Source: Candidatus Thorarchaeota archaeon (GTDB lineage: Archaea; Asgardarchaeota; Thorarchaeia; Thorarchaeales; Thorarchaeaceae). Taken from it: a stretch of 52,785 nt of DNA. Below, piece after piece: positions 24,668 through 32,940 of the stretch. The position numbers and the translations under genes are program-made. The stretch spans positions 1 to 52,785 of the forward strand of contig JAEOST010000036.1 of assembly GCA_016840245.1 (NCBI GenBank), in the 5' to 3' direction. The notes under the pieces are model-generated. The model worked only from the letters and a program-made list of their open reading frames with translations, was not told the DNA's origin and did not search any database. Within the stretch, counting starts at the first letter, position 1. Each line of letters starts with the position of its first letter.

Positions 24668-25980
24668 AAAGTGTACTATGTCTAGGGGCCGGTCTCGTTG
24701 CTCGTCCCTATGTTCAATACCTTAGTGACAAAGGCTTCCATGTCATCGTGGCAAGTAGAACAAAGAGTAAGGCTGAACGTCTTATTGAGGGTTGCAAAAA
24801 TGCAGAGGCTATTGCATTCAATATTAGAGAAGACGATGATTTACTTGAAGAGCTTATGTCAAAGGTAGATTTGGCATGTTCTCTTCTGCCATATACATAC
24901 CATGTAAAGGCTGCAAAAGTGGCTCTAAGTCACAAGATTCCGTTCTGCACAACCTCATACATTTCAGAAGAGATGCAGGAGCTAGATGCTGCTGCTCGAG
25001 AAGCGGGAGTCATTCTACTTAATGAATGTGGAGTTGATCCTGGTATTGACCACATGAGTGCAATGAAAATCATTGACCATGTTCATGATAATAATGGTAA
25101 GATTATCAGTTTCACATCTTTCACTGGTGGTCTCCCTGCACCTGATGCTAACAATAATCCCTTTGGGTACAAACTTTCTTGGAGTCCTCGGGGTGTACTT
25201 CTTGCCGGTCGTAATGATGCACACTTCTTGAGGGATGGTGACAATGTCAAAATCCCCGGTTCTGAACTGTTTGATAACTATGAGATTATGGAAGTACCAG
25301 GAATGGGTAAATTTGAGGGATATCCAAATCGTGACAGCATGTCATTCATTGATTTCTATGGAATTTCTGAAACAAGAACCATGTTGAGAGGTACATTCAG
25401 GAATACCGGATGGTGTGGCACACTGAAGAAAATCGCAGACTTGGATCTCTTGAATATTGACGAGCGGTCATTTGAAGGAATGTCTTATCATGATATGATG
25501 AAGGAAATAGTACCACCTGACTCACCAGATGCAGTATCTGGAGTTGCATCTTTAACTGGTCTGGCTCGTGACGATCCAATCATCTCACGTCTAGAATGGC
25601 TTGGACTCTTCGAAGACAAACCAATCCCATCAGGAATTACAACCCGATTGGATGTGCTATGCAGTCTGTTTGAAGAGAAGCTCAACTATGCCCCAGGTGA
25701 GCGTGACATGATTGTCATGCATCATGAGTTCATTGCAGAATATCCTGATAAAAAGGAGAAAATCACCTCAACACTGGTAGATTATGGTATCCCAAATGGA
25801 GACAGCTCAATGTCACGAACTGTGGCATTACCTGTGGCTATTGCAAGTCGAATGATTCTCGATGGCAAGCTTACTCTTACTGGAGTTCACCGACCTGTAC
25901 TACCTGAGATGTACAATCCTATTCTTGACGAACTAGCCAAACTCGACATCAGTTTAGTTGAGAGAGTCATTCCTCAATAG
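24664..25980 (+). CDS. Saccharopine dehydrogenase (glutamate-forming)
   Basis: A 438-residue enzyme of the Lys9/AASS C-terminal type that splits saccharopine to glutamate and aminoadipate semialdehyde. The N-terminal dinucleotide fold is VLCLGAGLVARPYVQYL, followed by VDLACSLLPYTYHVKAAK and the signature NECGVDPGIDHMSAMK. FTGGLPAPDANNNPFGYKLSWSP then marks the dimerisation/substrate domain. It is translationally coupled to the reductase gene. Together the pair indicates lysine catabolism by the saccharopine pathway; a biosynthetic direction is possible but less likely beside iorAB. Confidence 0.92.
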   Translation: MKSVLCLGAGLVARPYVQYLSDKGFHVIVASRTKSKAERLIEGCKNAEAIAFNIREDDDLLEELMSKVDLACSLLPYTYHVKAAKVALSHKIPFCTTSYISEEMQELDAAAREAGVILLNECGVDPGIDHMSAMKIIDHVHDNNGKIISFTSFTGGLPAPDANNNPFGYKLSWSPRGVLLAGRNDAHFLRDGDNVKIPGSELFDNYEIMEVPGMGKFEGYPNRDSMSFIDFYGISETRTMLRGTFRNTGWCGTLKKIADLDLLNIDERSFEGMSYHDMMKEIVPPDSPDAVSGVASLTGLARDDPIISRLEWLGLFEDKPIPSGITTRLDVLCSLFEEKLNYAPGERDMIVMHHEFIAEYPDKKEKITSTLVDYGIPNGDSSMSRTVALPVAIASRMILDGKLTLTGVHRPVLPEMYNPILDELAKLDISLVERVIPQ

Positions 25981-26031
25981 TATGAACAATGGTATGTGTA
26001 ATTTCCTTGCATTAAGGAATGATCACATACC

Positions 26032-26724
26032 CTATTCTCCAACCTGAAGTTGGACGGCAGCCAGAATTTCTTCAGCCCTATCTGTTTCTTTCTGGACCTC
26101 AGGTAACTCTGTCTTTAGACGATATGTATAACCTGTTCTGTTACCATATCGCTCCAAGTGGCCTTTGTCATTCTTCCACATGCGAGCCAAATATGTTGAT
26201 GCAGTACTCTTAGGAAGATCTTCGTCAAACGTATCTTCATAGATTTCAGTGACATCAATAGAAGAGAATTTACCATGCTTAAAGGAAGCATAAATTACAA
26301 TGTGCATTTTTTCGTAACTGCTCATCGAATCAAATTGTACGTCCTCTACCTCCAATTCTACTTGATCTTGGACTGGTTTCTCAAATACATATCCCGTACT
26401 CGTTTCTAGAAATACTCTGAATTTGGCAAACATCTCTTCGATACTGCCACCTTTGACCTGAAAACTAGATTCTTCACCAGTTGATTCATCAGAAACATGT
26501 ATCTTGAAATCAAATGGCGCTTCGGTTAATGCTAAGATCTTTTGGAATCGATTTAGTGCCTCTTCAGGGCTTACAAATCTACATTGGAAAATCTCACGCA
26601 AGCCTGGTCCAGAGCTATAAGTGAACTCATAGACGTAATTGGTTTTGGTATCCTTCGTCAACTCTGCCACCTTGCTTCTTGCGTCTTCACAAGAATCTCT
26701 TGATTCACAAACATACTCAGTCAT
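26032..26724 (-). CDS. Protein with C-terminal winged-helix-like domain
   Basis: A 230-residue protein. The N-terminal 130 residues are an alpha/beta, acidic, unrecognised domain (YVYEFTYSSGPGLREIFQCRF and FVSPEEALNRFQKI). The C-terminal section from about 140 (HIVIYASFKHGKFSSIDVTEIY, then LPKSTASTYLARMWKNDKGHL and YGNRTGYTYRL) fits a winged helix. Its ATG lies in the loop of a long inverted repeat, and its upstream gap is full of ATTCACA motifs. Autoregulation is therefore plausible but unproven. Confidence 0.6.
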   Translation of the reverse strand: MTEYVCESRDSCEDARSKVAELTKDTKTNYVYEFTYSSGPGLREIFQCRFVSPEEALNRFQKILALTEAPFDFKIHVSDESTGEESSFQVKGGSIEEMFAKFRVFLETSTGYVFEKPVQDQVELEVEDVQFDSMSSYEKMHIVIYASFKHGKFSSIDVTEIYEDTFDEDLPKSTASTYLARMWKNDKGHLERYGNRTGYTYRLKTELPEVQKETDRAEEILAAVQLQVGE

Positions 26725-26753
26725 CTACCAAATAAGTGTGAGTATGTGAATCA
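26701..26753 (-). promoter_or_regulatory. Long inverted repeat with the start codon in its loop
   Basis: On the transcript of the winged-helix gene, TGATTCA-CATACTCA pairs with TGAGTATG-(TTTG)-TGAATCA: 15 base pairs with one 4-nt bulge. The 19-nt loop holds GGTAG and the AUG (26722-26724). It could be an RNA element controlling translation or a DNA operator, since each arm also contains the ATTCA(CA) motif of the neighbouring cluster. Confidence 0.5.
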
Positions 26754-26910
26754 TCAATACAGGGATAAGAGCTACATAATGCGCCGGTACCAATTAGAAC
26801 TACACCTAGTCCATATCTGTTGTGCTAGATTCAAGTACACCCCCTTAATCATATAATAAGGCCTATAAACTCTTTATTTCGAAAAATAAGACTTTTTTCC
26901 AAGCAATATT

Positions 26911-27136
26911 CTATTCACTAAGATATGTGACTTGTGAATAGAGTAAGTACAATTCCATATCTCTTTTCTCTCAGTTCCACTGGAAACGAAGGGGTGTCTT
27001 TATTCACAGGTATAAGCAGTGCTATCAAACCCCCTTTAGTGAAAAATAGCATTTCTACATCTTTTAGATTGAAACGATTCACAATAATGGCGCCATTCAC
27101 AAGTATATGCTGTGAATTACTGTAAACCCCGTGAAT
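26911..27136. promoter_or_regulatory. Cluster of ATTCACA / TGTGAAT motifs
   Basis: Seven copies of ATTCAC or its complement occur within about 225 bp (26913, 26934, 27002, 27078, 27095, 27112, 27131). Two form perfect inverted pairs: CTATTCAC/GTGAATAG at 26911/26934 and ATTCACA/TGTGAAT at 27095/27111. The rest of the 430-bp gap is A/T-rich and has no gene. Likely binding sites for one regulator; the adjacent winged-helix protein is a candidate. Confidence 0.5.
26975..26997 (+). other. ORB-like element, second location
   Basis: The dyad TTCCACTGGAAAC is followed by GAAGGGGTGT, the closest match to the archaeal ORB consensus in the window. A lone inverted G-run with TTAAGGGGGTGT (minus strand, near 26838-26849) lies across an A/T-rich stretch, so this could be a second origin-like site or an outlying Orc1/Cdc6 site of the first. 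Confidence 0.55.
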
Positions 27137-27155
27137 GTGTTTCTTCCCTCTATCA

Positions 27156-28160
27156 CTAGTCGATTGGCAACATATAATCATCGGGACTCTCACCAAGGAC
27201 AAACCGTCTATATTTCGCGCCATCTGCTAAACTAACTAATTCGAGACGTCCCTTTACTTCAACATCCATTCCTTCTAATGCATGTTCTGTGAATCTCCCT
27301 CTGAAACTAACTATCTTTCTGAGATTCGAAATACTGTTACATTCAACCTCATAGATACAAGGGGTAAACATTCTGTCTACAGAACTAGTAACTTTACAAA
27401 CTGCAGTTGATATTCCGTCATCCATAAATGAAACATCACCATAGGAGAAATTGAGATCCTCTGGTAGTTTCACAAGACGAATGAAGAATTCATAACCGTT
27501 GATAATTCCCTGCAGTATCTTCTCCCTTTCAATTTCCCTCAACTTCTCCAGTCTAGTATTCTTGCTTCCCCATCTAAAACTCACATGCGTATCAAGGAGT
27601 TTGTCCGAGTATCGAACCAGCTCTGGAATTGAGTCAAATTCACGTAATAGCATAGAGAACACTTTCCTCCCTTCACTATCGCCGTAAACTACAAGATCAA
27701 TATCCGATTTGCTAGTAGCCAGACCCACGAGTTGAGAACCTGTCACCCCAATATCCGACCAAGATATTTCTGACCTCTCAACAAGAATCTGTGCAAGTTT
27801 TACTGTGACATCCTGTAATGGGCTCGCATGACCACCCATATCTCGAAATTGCCTTAGTGCATCAACTGGATCTTGGATAAATACAACATCTGTATTTTGA
27901 ACAGACTGTACATTGCGGCCCAAGGTATTGTCAAACCATAGATAGTCCATCTTGGTTTCTCTGAGATACTCTTCCCTCTCTCTCAGAGAGTATATCTTTC
28001 TATAGCATCTACCATCAGTCGTAGTCCGGTCCCCATTACTATCGGGCACGTAACGTAAGTATGCTATTAGACGATCTTCAGGATGTAGAATTCCTTTCAC
28101 CTCGAAGATATGATCATCTTGAGTTACAATGAAATAACCCTCAACGGGGTGCGAAACCAT
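27156..28160 (-). CDS. Nucleotidyltransferase-fold protein
   Basis: A 334-residue archaeal protein. The first 100 residues include YLRYVPDSNGDR and KMDYLWFDNTLGRNV. A minimal nucleotidyltransferase core follows near 155-175, with GSQLVGLATSKSDIDLVVYG: the G-S and D-x-D pattern of the polymerase-beta superfamily. A C-terminal beta-rich domain has GMDVEVKGRLELVSLADG. Such proteins transfer nucleotides to RNA, proteins or small molecules; the target here is unknown. ATG start. It is divergent from the desulfurase-like gene over a 64-bp gap. Confidence 0.7.
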   Translation of the reverse strand: MVSHPVEGYFIVTQDDHIFEVKGILHPEDRLIAYLRYVPDSNGDRTTTDGRCYRKIYSLREREEYLRETKMDYLWFDNTLGRNVQSVQNTDVVFIQDPVDALRQFRDMGGHASPLQDVTVKLAQILVERSEISWSDIGVTGSQLVGLATSKSDIDLVVYGDSEGRKVFSMLLREFDSIPELVRYSDKLLDTHVSFRWGSKNTRLEKLREIEREKILQGIINGYEFFIRLVKLPEDLNFSYGDVSFMDDGISTAVCKVTSSVDRMFTPCIYEVECNSISNLRKIVSFRGRFTEHALEGMDVEVKGRLELVSLADGAKYRRFVLGESPDDYMLPID

Positions 28161-28224
28161 CTGAATTCCTCAAGTCGTATTAACGACATGATAATTAAAG
28201 ACGTTTCTTCTCCCATATAGTATC

Positions 28225-29436
28225 ATGACAGAAGAGCTAAATGTCAAGACCGACTTTGATATTTTCACCCTTAATCCCGATTTAGCATACTTCGATTCAG
28301 CTAGCACAACATTAGTTCCTCAAGTTGCAGTTGAAGCAACATGCGACTTTCTTCGTACAACAGTAGCTTCGGCACGCCGGGGAGCCCACCGATTAGCAAC
28401 TTCTGGTAGTGCCAAAGTTGAGGATGTAAGATCTGTGCTGGCCCAACACCTCGGGGTAGAAAAGTCAGAACTGTCATTTCAGAAGTCAATACCTTCAACG
28501 GTAGCATCTCTTGTTTATGGACATGATTGGAAAGGTAGAGGCCAAAATAAGATAGTTATTGCGCAGAGTGAGGAACACTCAGTGATGGTAGCACTCCTAA
28601 GGGCTGCCAAAGTCCTCAATCTCACTGTAGAAATTGTTCCAGTAGACTCAGAAGGCACCCTGCAGTTAGAAGTCCTCGAACGAGCAGTTGATGATAAAAC
28701 AGGGATAACTGCAGTTGGTACGTGCACTGTGGGAATGGGGACGAAAAATCCCATAAAGAGGATTGCTGATATTGTTCATGCAAATGAATCACTTCTTTTA
28801 ACCGATGCATCAAGGAGTATTGATACAGTTGATGGGTTTTTACCACAACTAGATGCAGATATTGTCATCCTTTCTGCTAATACTACATTTATGGCTCCCC
28901 CAGGTCTTGCTATTCAATGGATAAAGAAATCACTAGGACTGGATATAATTCCTGGTATATTAGGAGGCTCGTCTGTTGCAAATGTTGAAGCCCCCTTATT
29001 CGAAGTTTCGCTAACACCAGATAAATTCGAATCGGGCACATTAAACGTACCCTCTATTGTAGGTCTGGGTGCTGCAGTTAATTATCTAGAAGAAATAGGT
29101 CCAGATAAAATCCGTCAACATTTGACAAATCTCTCAGCCCACTTGCTGAATCGGCTAAGAGAGGTTGATTATCTGAAACTTTTTGGTACTCCTACAAATC
29201 ACAATACTATTTTTGGTTTTAATCTAGGAGATGATGATCTCAGTTGTCACGATGTCGCACTATTTCTTGATCAGTTTGACATTGCAATTCGTAGTGGTCT
29301 TCTTTGTGCACACCCTCTCATTAGACCAGTTGCATCAGAGGGTATGCTTCAGATATCTTTGCATATTTACAACTCACTTGATGACTGCAATCGCTTAGTG
29401 GATTCTCTTCATACAATCAGTAATGAGATGGTATAA
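28225..29436 (+). CDS. SufS/CsdA-like class V aminotransferase-fold protein lacking the PLP lysine
   Basis: Clear overall match to SufS-type cysteine desulfurases: YFDSASTTLVP at the N-terminus, ARRGAHRLA, QSEEHS with His118, DASRS with Asp194, and a persulfide-type cysteine in RSGLLCAHPL (Cys361). However, the S-G-H-K motif carrying the Schiff-base lysine reads S-A-N-T (217-220), so Thr220 replaces it. The usual arginine near 376 is Gln (LQISLHIYNS). It is full length (403 residues) and intact. Without the lysine it should not work as a normal PLP desulfurase, so a pseudoenzyme or altered chemistry is likely. ATG start. Confidence 0.85.
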   Translation: MTEELNVKTDFDIFTLNPDLAYFDSASTTLVPQVAVEATCDFLRTTVASARRGAHRLATSGSAKVEDVRSVLAQHLGVEKSELSFQKSIPSTVASLVYGHDWKGRGQNKIVIAQSEEHSVMVALLRAAKVLNLTVEIVPVDSEGTLQLEVLERAVDDKTGITAVGTCTVGMGTKNPIKRIADIVHANESLLLTDASRSIDTVDGFLPQLDADIVILSANTTFMAPPGLAIQWIKKSLGLDIIPGILGGSSVANVEAPLFEVSLTPDKFESGTLNVPSIVGLGAAVNYLEEIGPDKIRQHLTNLSAHLLNRLREVDYLKLFGTPTNHNTIFGFNLGDDDLSCHDVALFLDQFDIAIRSGLLCAHPLIRPVASEGMLQISLHIYNSLDDCNRLVDSLHTISNEMV

Positions 29437-29445
29437 TTGAGCGAG

Positions 29446-29694
29446 TCAGCTCAGTGCAAAAAGAGGTGGGTAGAGTACAAAATACTGAATGACTATCGCG
29501 AGTAGTATTCCACTCATAACAAGACCTTTTCCTCTTGAGGTATTTACATCTGTAAACCAGAGAATCGCACCAATAAGCACCACAACAACTGCAGAAATCC
29601 TACCGATGAAGATTAGGAAATCCCAAATTTCTACAAAGTGTAGCGCTATCATATTTGCAAAGTCTGACAATGGGCTTAGAATGCAAGGAAGCAT
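29446..29694 (-). CDS. Small two-helix membrane protein
   Basis: An 82-residue protein with hydrophobic helices around 24-47 and 57-76, and a polar turn FTDVNTSRGKG between them. The layout recalls small archaeal membrane proteins of TrbC/VirB2-like appearance, but no assignment is secure. It is convergent with the desulfurase-like gene and lies downstream of glmS in the opposite half of the gap. Confidence 0.5.
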   Translation of the reverse strand: MLPCILSPLSDFANMIALHFVEIWDFLIFIGRISAVVVVLIGAILWFTDVNTSRGKGLVMSGILLAIVIQYFVLYPPLFALS

Positions 29695-29737
29695 GGTTAC
29701 ACACAGATATTCAGTGTGTCAAACTGATTTAAACTCC

Positions 29738-31561
29738 CTAAAGAACGGTTACTGACTTTGCAAGATTACGTGGTTTGTCAGGATCATATCCCTTTCTTCG
29801 TGCCATATAATAACTGAAGAGCTGAAGAGGTACTATGTATGGCATCACTGAAAACTCAGGCTCCACTCCCTTAGGAATAGTGAATACATGATCAGACAAT
29901 GACTCAAGTTCATTGTCATCTTCCTCGATTACACTGATAATACATGCTCCTCTTGCCTTCATCTCCATTATGTTACCAATGATTCTACTCCTTGTTTCGT
30001 CACGAGGGGCGATGATAATCACAGGATACCCATCTTGTACAAGAGCTATAGGACCATGTTTGGATTCGCCTGCGGAATATGCCTCTGCATGATTGTATGC
30101 AATTTCTTTCAGTTTGAGTGCTCCTTCCTCAGCTGTTGCAATTGAGATACCTCGGCCCAAGAAAAGAAGGCTTGGCACCTCGTAGAATAACCCTGCAAGG
30201 CTCCTTGCTCGTTCTTCTTGTAGCGATATAACTCTTGATACAATATCAGGTAACTTACTCAATGAGGCACGTTTCTGCTCAATTTCTTCAAGGTCTTTGA
30301 ACTGTGTTAGCTCAGCTAGTGCCAGTGCAACCTGGGCTAACGAAGTAAGCTGAACCATGAAGGTCTTTGTTGCAGCTACACCAATTTCTGGTCCTGCTTG
30401 AGTGATTATGGTATGATCTGCAATTCGAGTTATCGAGCTTCCTACTACATTTGTAATAGCAATCACTTTTGTACCGAATTTTTTCGCATACTTGACCGCT
30501 ACTATAGTATCTGTTGTCTCTCCTGACTGAGTAATTGCTATTATGCAATCATTTTCAGACAAAGCACCATAGACAGTATCTGGAAAGTCACTAGCAAGTT
30601 CAAATGATGGAAGCTTTCCTGCAAGCGCAGCAAACATATGGCGACCAGCAGTTGCGGCATGGCCTGATGTACCCATGGCAAGCATATACACATTGTTTGA
30701 TTCGTGAATAATCTTGGCAGCATCTTTGATGACTTCAGTATGGAGTCGCAGAGTATTTCCAATAGAATCTGGTTGTTCATGTATCTCTTTCAGCATAAAG
30801 TGTGGAAATCCACCCTTCTGAGCTTGGTCTGCTGTCCAGCTTATCTTAATCATATCCCGTTCTACTTTGGACCCATCAGATAGCTTCTCTATCAGTGCAC
30901 CAGTAACAGATAGAGTAGCAATTTCACCATCAAGTAGTAGAATCATGTTATTTGTCATTGGTAGAAATGCAGGGATGTCAGATGACACATAAGAAACATC
31001 ATCCTTTCTACCTATCACCAATGGATTACCATCGCGGGTGCATACAATTTTGTCAGGTTCTTTTGCCGACATTGCAACTATAGCATAAGTACCTTCAATT
31101 CTCTTAGTAACTTCTTTCAATGCTCCCGCAAGATTCATTCCCTCTTTGATATAATCTTCAATCATATGCGGGATTACTTCAGTATCAGTTTCAGAGTTGA
31201 ATTTATGTCCCTTTGAGCTGAGCTCTTTTCTAAGCTCCAGAAAATTATCAATCACCCCATTATGAACAACTGCAATCTCATTGTTACAGTCAAAATGAGG
31301 ATGAGAGTTGTACAGAGATGGAATTCCATGTGTCGCCCATCTAGTATGTCCAATACCTATTGATCCAGGTAAGTCATCAAGATTCAGTTTTCTATGAACC
31401 TCATCAATTTTGCCCTTTTCTTTCTTCATATGCAGGTTGCCATCGGCAATTGTAGTAACACCTACTGAGTCATAACCCCTATACTCAAGGCGTTTGAGCG
31501 CTTGGTGAAGAAACGGGGCAATCTCACCTCTCTTCTGAACGACACCGATGATTCCACACAT
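29738..31561 (-). CDS. glmS: Glutamine-fructose-6-phosphate aminotransferase (isomerizing)
   Basis: Makes glucosamine-6-phosphate from fructose-6-phosphate and glutamine, the entry to amino-sugar synthesis. The catalytic N-terminal cysteine follows the initiator (MCGIIGVVQKRG). HTRWATHG and the glutaminase fold occupy about 1-225, and two SIS isomerase domains follow (MGTSGHAATAGRHMF, SQSGETTDT, GRGISIATAEEGALKLKE). The C-terminus NLAKSVTVL is the conserved tail that reaches both active sites. At 607 residues it is full length. ATG start; it appears monocistronic. Confidence 0.97.
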   Translation of the reverse strand: MCGIIGVVQKRGEIAPFLHQALKRLEYRGYDSVGVTTIADGNLHMKKEKGKIDEVHRKLNLDDLPGSIGIGHTRWATHGIPSLYNSHPHFDCNNEIAVVHNGVIDNFLELRKELSSKGHKFNSETDTEVIPHMIEDYIKEGMNLAGALKEVTKRIEGTYAIVAMSAKEPDKIVCTRDGNPLVIGRKDDVSYVSSDIPAFLPMTNNMILLLDGEIATLSVTGALIEKLSDGSKVERDMIKISWTADQAQKGGFPHFMLKEIHEQPDSIGNTLRLHTEVIKDAAKIIHESNNVYMLAMGTSGHAATAGRHMFAALAGKLPSFELASDFPDTVYGALSENDCIIAITQSGETTDTIVAVKYAKKFGTKVIAITNVVGSSITRIADHTIITQAGPEIGVAATKTFMVQLTSLAQVALALAELTQFKDLEEIEQKRASLSKLPDIVSRVISLQEERARSLAGLFYEVPSLLFLGRGISIATAEEGALKLKEIAYNHAEAYSAGESKHGPIALVQDGYPVIIIAPRDETRSRIIGNIMEMKARGACIISVIEEDDNELESLSDHVFTIPKGVEPEFSVMPYIVPLQLFSYYMARRKGYDPDKPRNLAKSVTVL

Positions 31562-31693
31562 AGTATAGGAGCCTCATGGCAGACAATTGGTTTGTCCTAA
31601 TTGTCAGAATAAAAGAGTGATAGTAGCGTTTGAGTATAAGTCTTACAGTTGAGGTTCTTGCACCTAAATCGTAAGGATAAATTGAGTTCTGAC

Positions 31694-32005
31694 TCAACCT
31701 GTAAGCTCAATTTCAATATAAACAGAATCAGGAATACGAACACGCATAATCTGTCTAATGGCTCGTTCATCTGCATCAATGTCTATGAGACGTTTGTGTA
31801 CCCTCATTTCCCATTTATCCCATGATTCTGAGCCCTGCCCACAAGGAGTCTTACGAGTAGGAACAATCATACGTCGAGTCGGAAGAGGTATAGGACCTGC
31901 CATTCTTACGCCTGTTTTACGAGTTATTCTCCTAATTTGATTACAAACGCCATCAAGATGGTCCGTACTTGTACTCGACAGTCGTATTCTTGCTCTTTGT
32001 GTCAT
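31694..32005 (-). CDS. rps10: Ribosomal protein uS10
   Basis: A 103-residue small-subunit protein with archaeal uS10 features: [45 protein letters not shown] and [16 protein letters not shown]. It binds near the 3' domain of 16S rRNA. In many archaea rps10 follows the EF-1alpha gene; here no elongation factor is adjacent, so the usual pair is split or lies beyond a rearrangement. ATG start. Confidence 0.96.
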   Translation of the reverse strand: MTQRARIRLSSTSTDHLDGVCNQIRRITRKTGVRMAGPIPLPTRRMIVPTRKTPCGQGSESWDKWEMRVHKRLIDIDADERAIRQIMRVRIPDSVYIEIELTG

Positions 32006-32141
32006 TTGGAAATCCAGCTCCCTATTGTGAGCGTCCGGCGCAAGGGTCTAGCATTCGGATAAAAAGCTTGTCTTCTAACCGCTCAGTGTCAGTTGAACAA
32101 TGTTCATTAATCGTATTCACATCTTACTACATGTGGTATGC

Positions 32142-32936
32142 TTGACCGATTTAGTGATTGTAAAGTTGGGTGGTTCAGTTATAACCCACAAAGAACGATC
32201 TCCACCTCAGACAAATCAGGAACTGCTCATTCGTATTGCAAAAGAACTGAAAGTGCATTCTGGTAGGCTTGTAATTATACTAGGAGGAGGAGCTCATGGT
32301 CATCAAGCTGCTCATAAATTCGGATTTGGAGAAGATACTACACCACGTCGAAGGCTACTAGAGGGAGTACCAGAAATCCGTCATAATATGACTAAGCTCT
32401 CAAACGATGTAGAGGAAATACTGTCAGCAGAGGGAATCCCTGCCGTTATATTCTCACCTTTCAATAATGCAAAGATGCAAGATGGACAACTACTCGAATT
32501 TCCTACTCATCTTATCCAACATGCACTAGATGCTGGGCACGTTGTTGTTACTCATGGTGATGTCTGTTTTGATGAAACCCGTGGCGCGTCAATCCTTAGT
32601 GGTGACACAATCACTGTTCATCTTGCTAAAATCTTGAAAGCCAAAAGGATTCTAATTGGTACGAATGTTGATGGAGTATTAGAGGAAGATCCAAATGTAA
32701 ATCCCGATGCCCAACATATCCCTATAATCAGCTCCTCAAATAAGGAGAAAGTATTACACTCTGCTGGTCCTTCTAGTTCAACTGATGTTACAGGTGGTAT
32801 GAACCGGAAGATTGCCGAACTTCTCGAACTTGTTCATGAACACTCTACAATTGCAATTTTCAATCTGAAAGTACCTGAAAGATTACTAGGCCTACTTGAG
32901 GGTACAGAAGTGACATGTACTAGAATTATTCCATAG
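32142..32936 (+). CDS. Isopentenyl phosphate kinase
   Basis: An amino-acid-kinase-fold enzyme of the archaeal (alternative) mevalonate pathway that phosphorylates isopentenyl phosphate to the diphosphate. Glycine-rich KLGGSVIT opens the protein, ILGGGAHGHQAAHKFG contains the catalytic-site histidine region, and HGDVCFDETRGASILSGD and TGGMNRKIAELLEL complete the pattern. TTG at 32142 (giving MTDLVIVKLGG) fits the family N-terminus; the frame is open from an ATG at 32100. Membrane isoprenoid synthesis is the role. Confidence 0.9.
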   Translation: MTDLVIVKLGGSVITHKERSPPQTNQELLIRIAKELKVHSGRLVIILGGGAHGHQAAHKFGFGEDTTPRRRLLEGVPEIRHNMTKLSNDVEEILSAEGIPAVIFSPFNNAKMQDGQLLEFPTHLIQHALDAGHVVVTHGDVCFDETRGASILSGDTITVHLAKILKAKRILIGTNVDGVLEEDPNVNPDAQHIPIISSSNKEKVLHSAGPSSSTDVTGGMNRKIAELLELVHEHSTIAIFNLKVPERLLGLLEGTEVTCTRIIP

Positions 32937-32940
32937 TAGT

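Noticed and set aside
27029..27048. Additional G-run elements near 27030 and 27124 as ORBs
   Set aside because: Only the G-run is present; the TTCCAGTGGAAAC dyad is absent.
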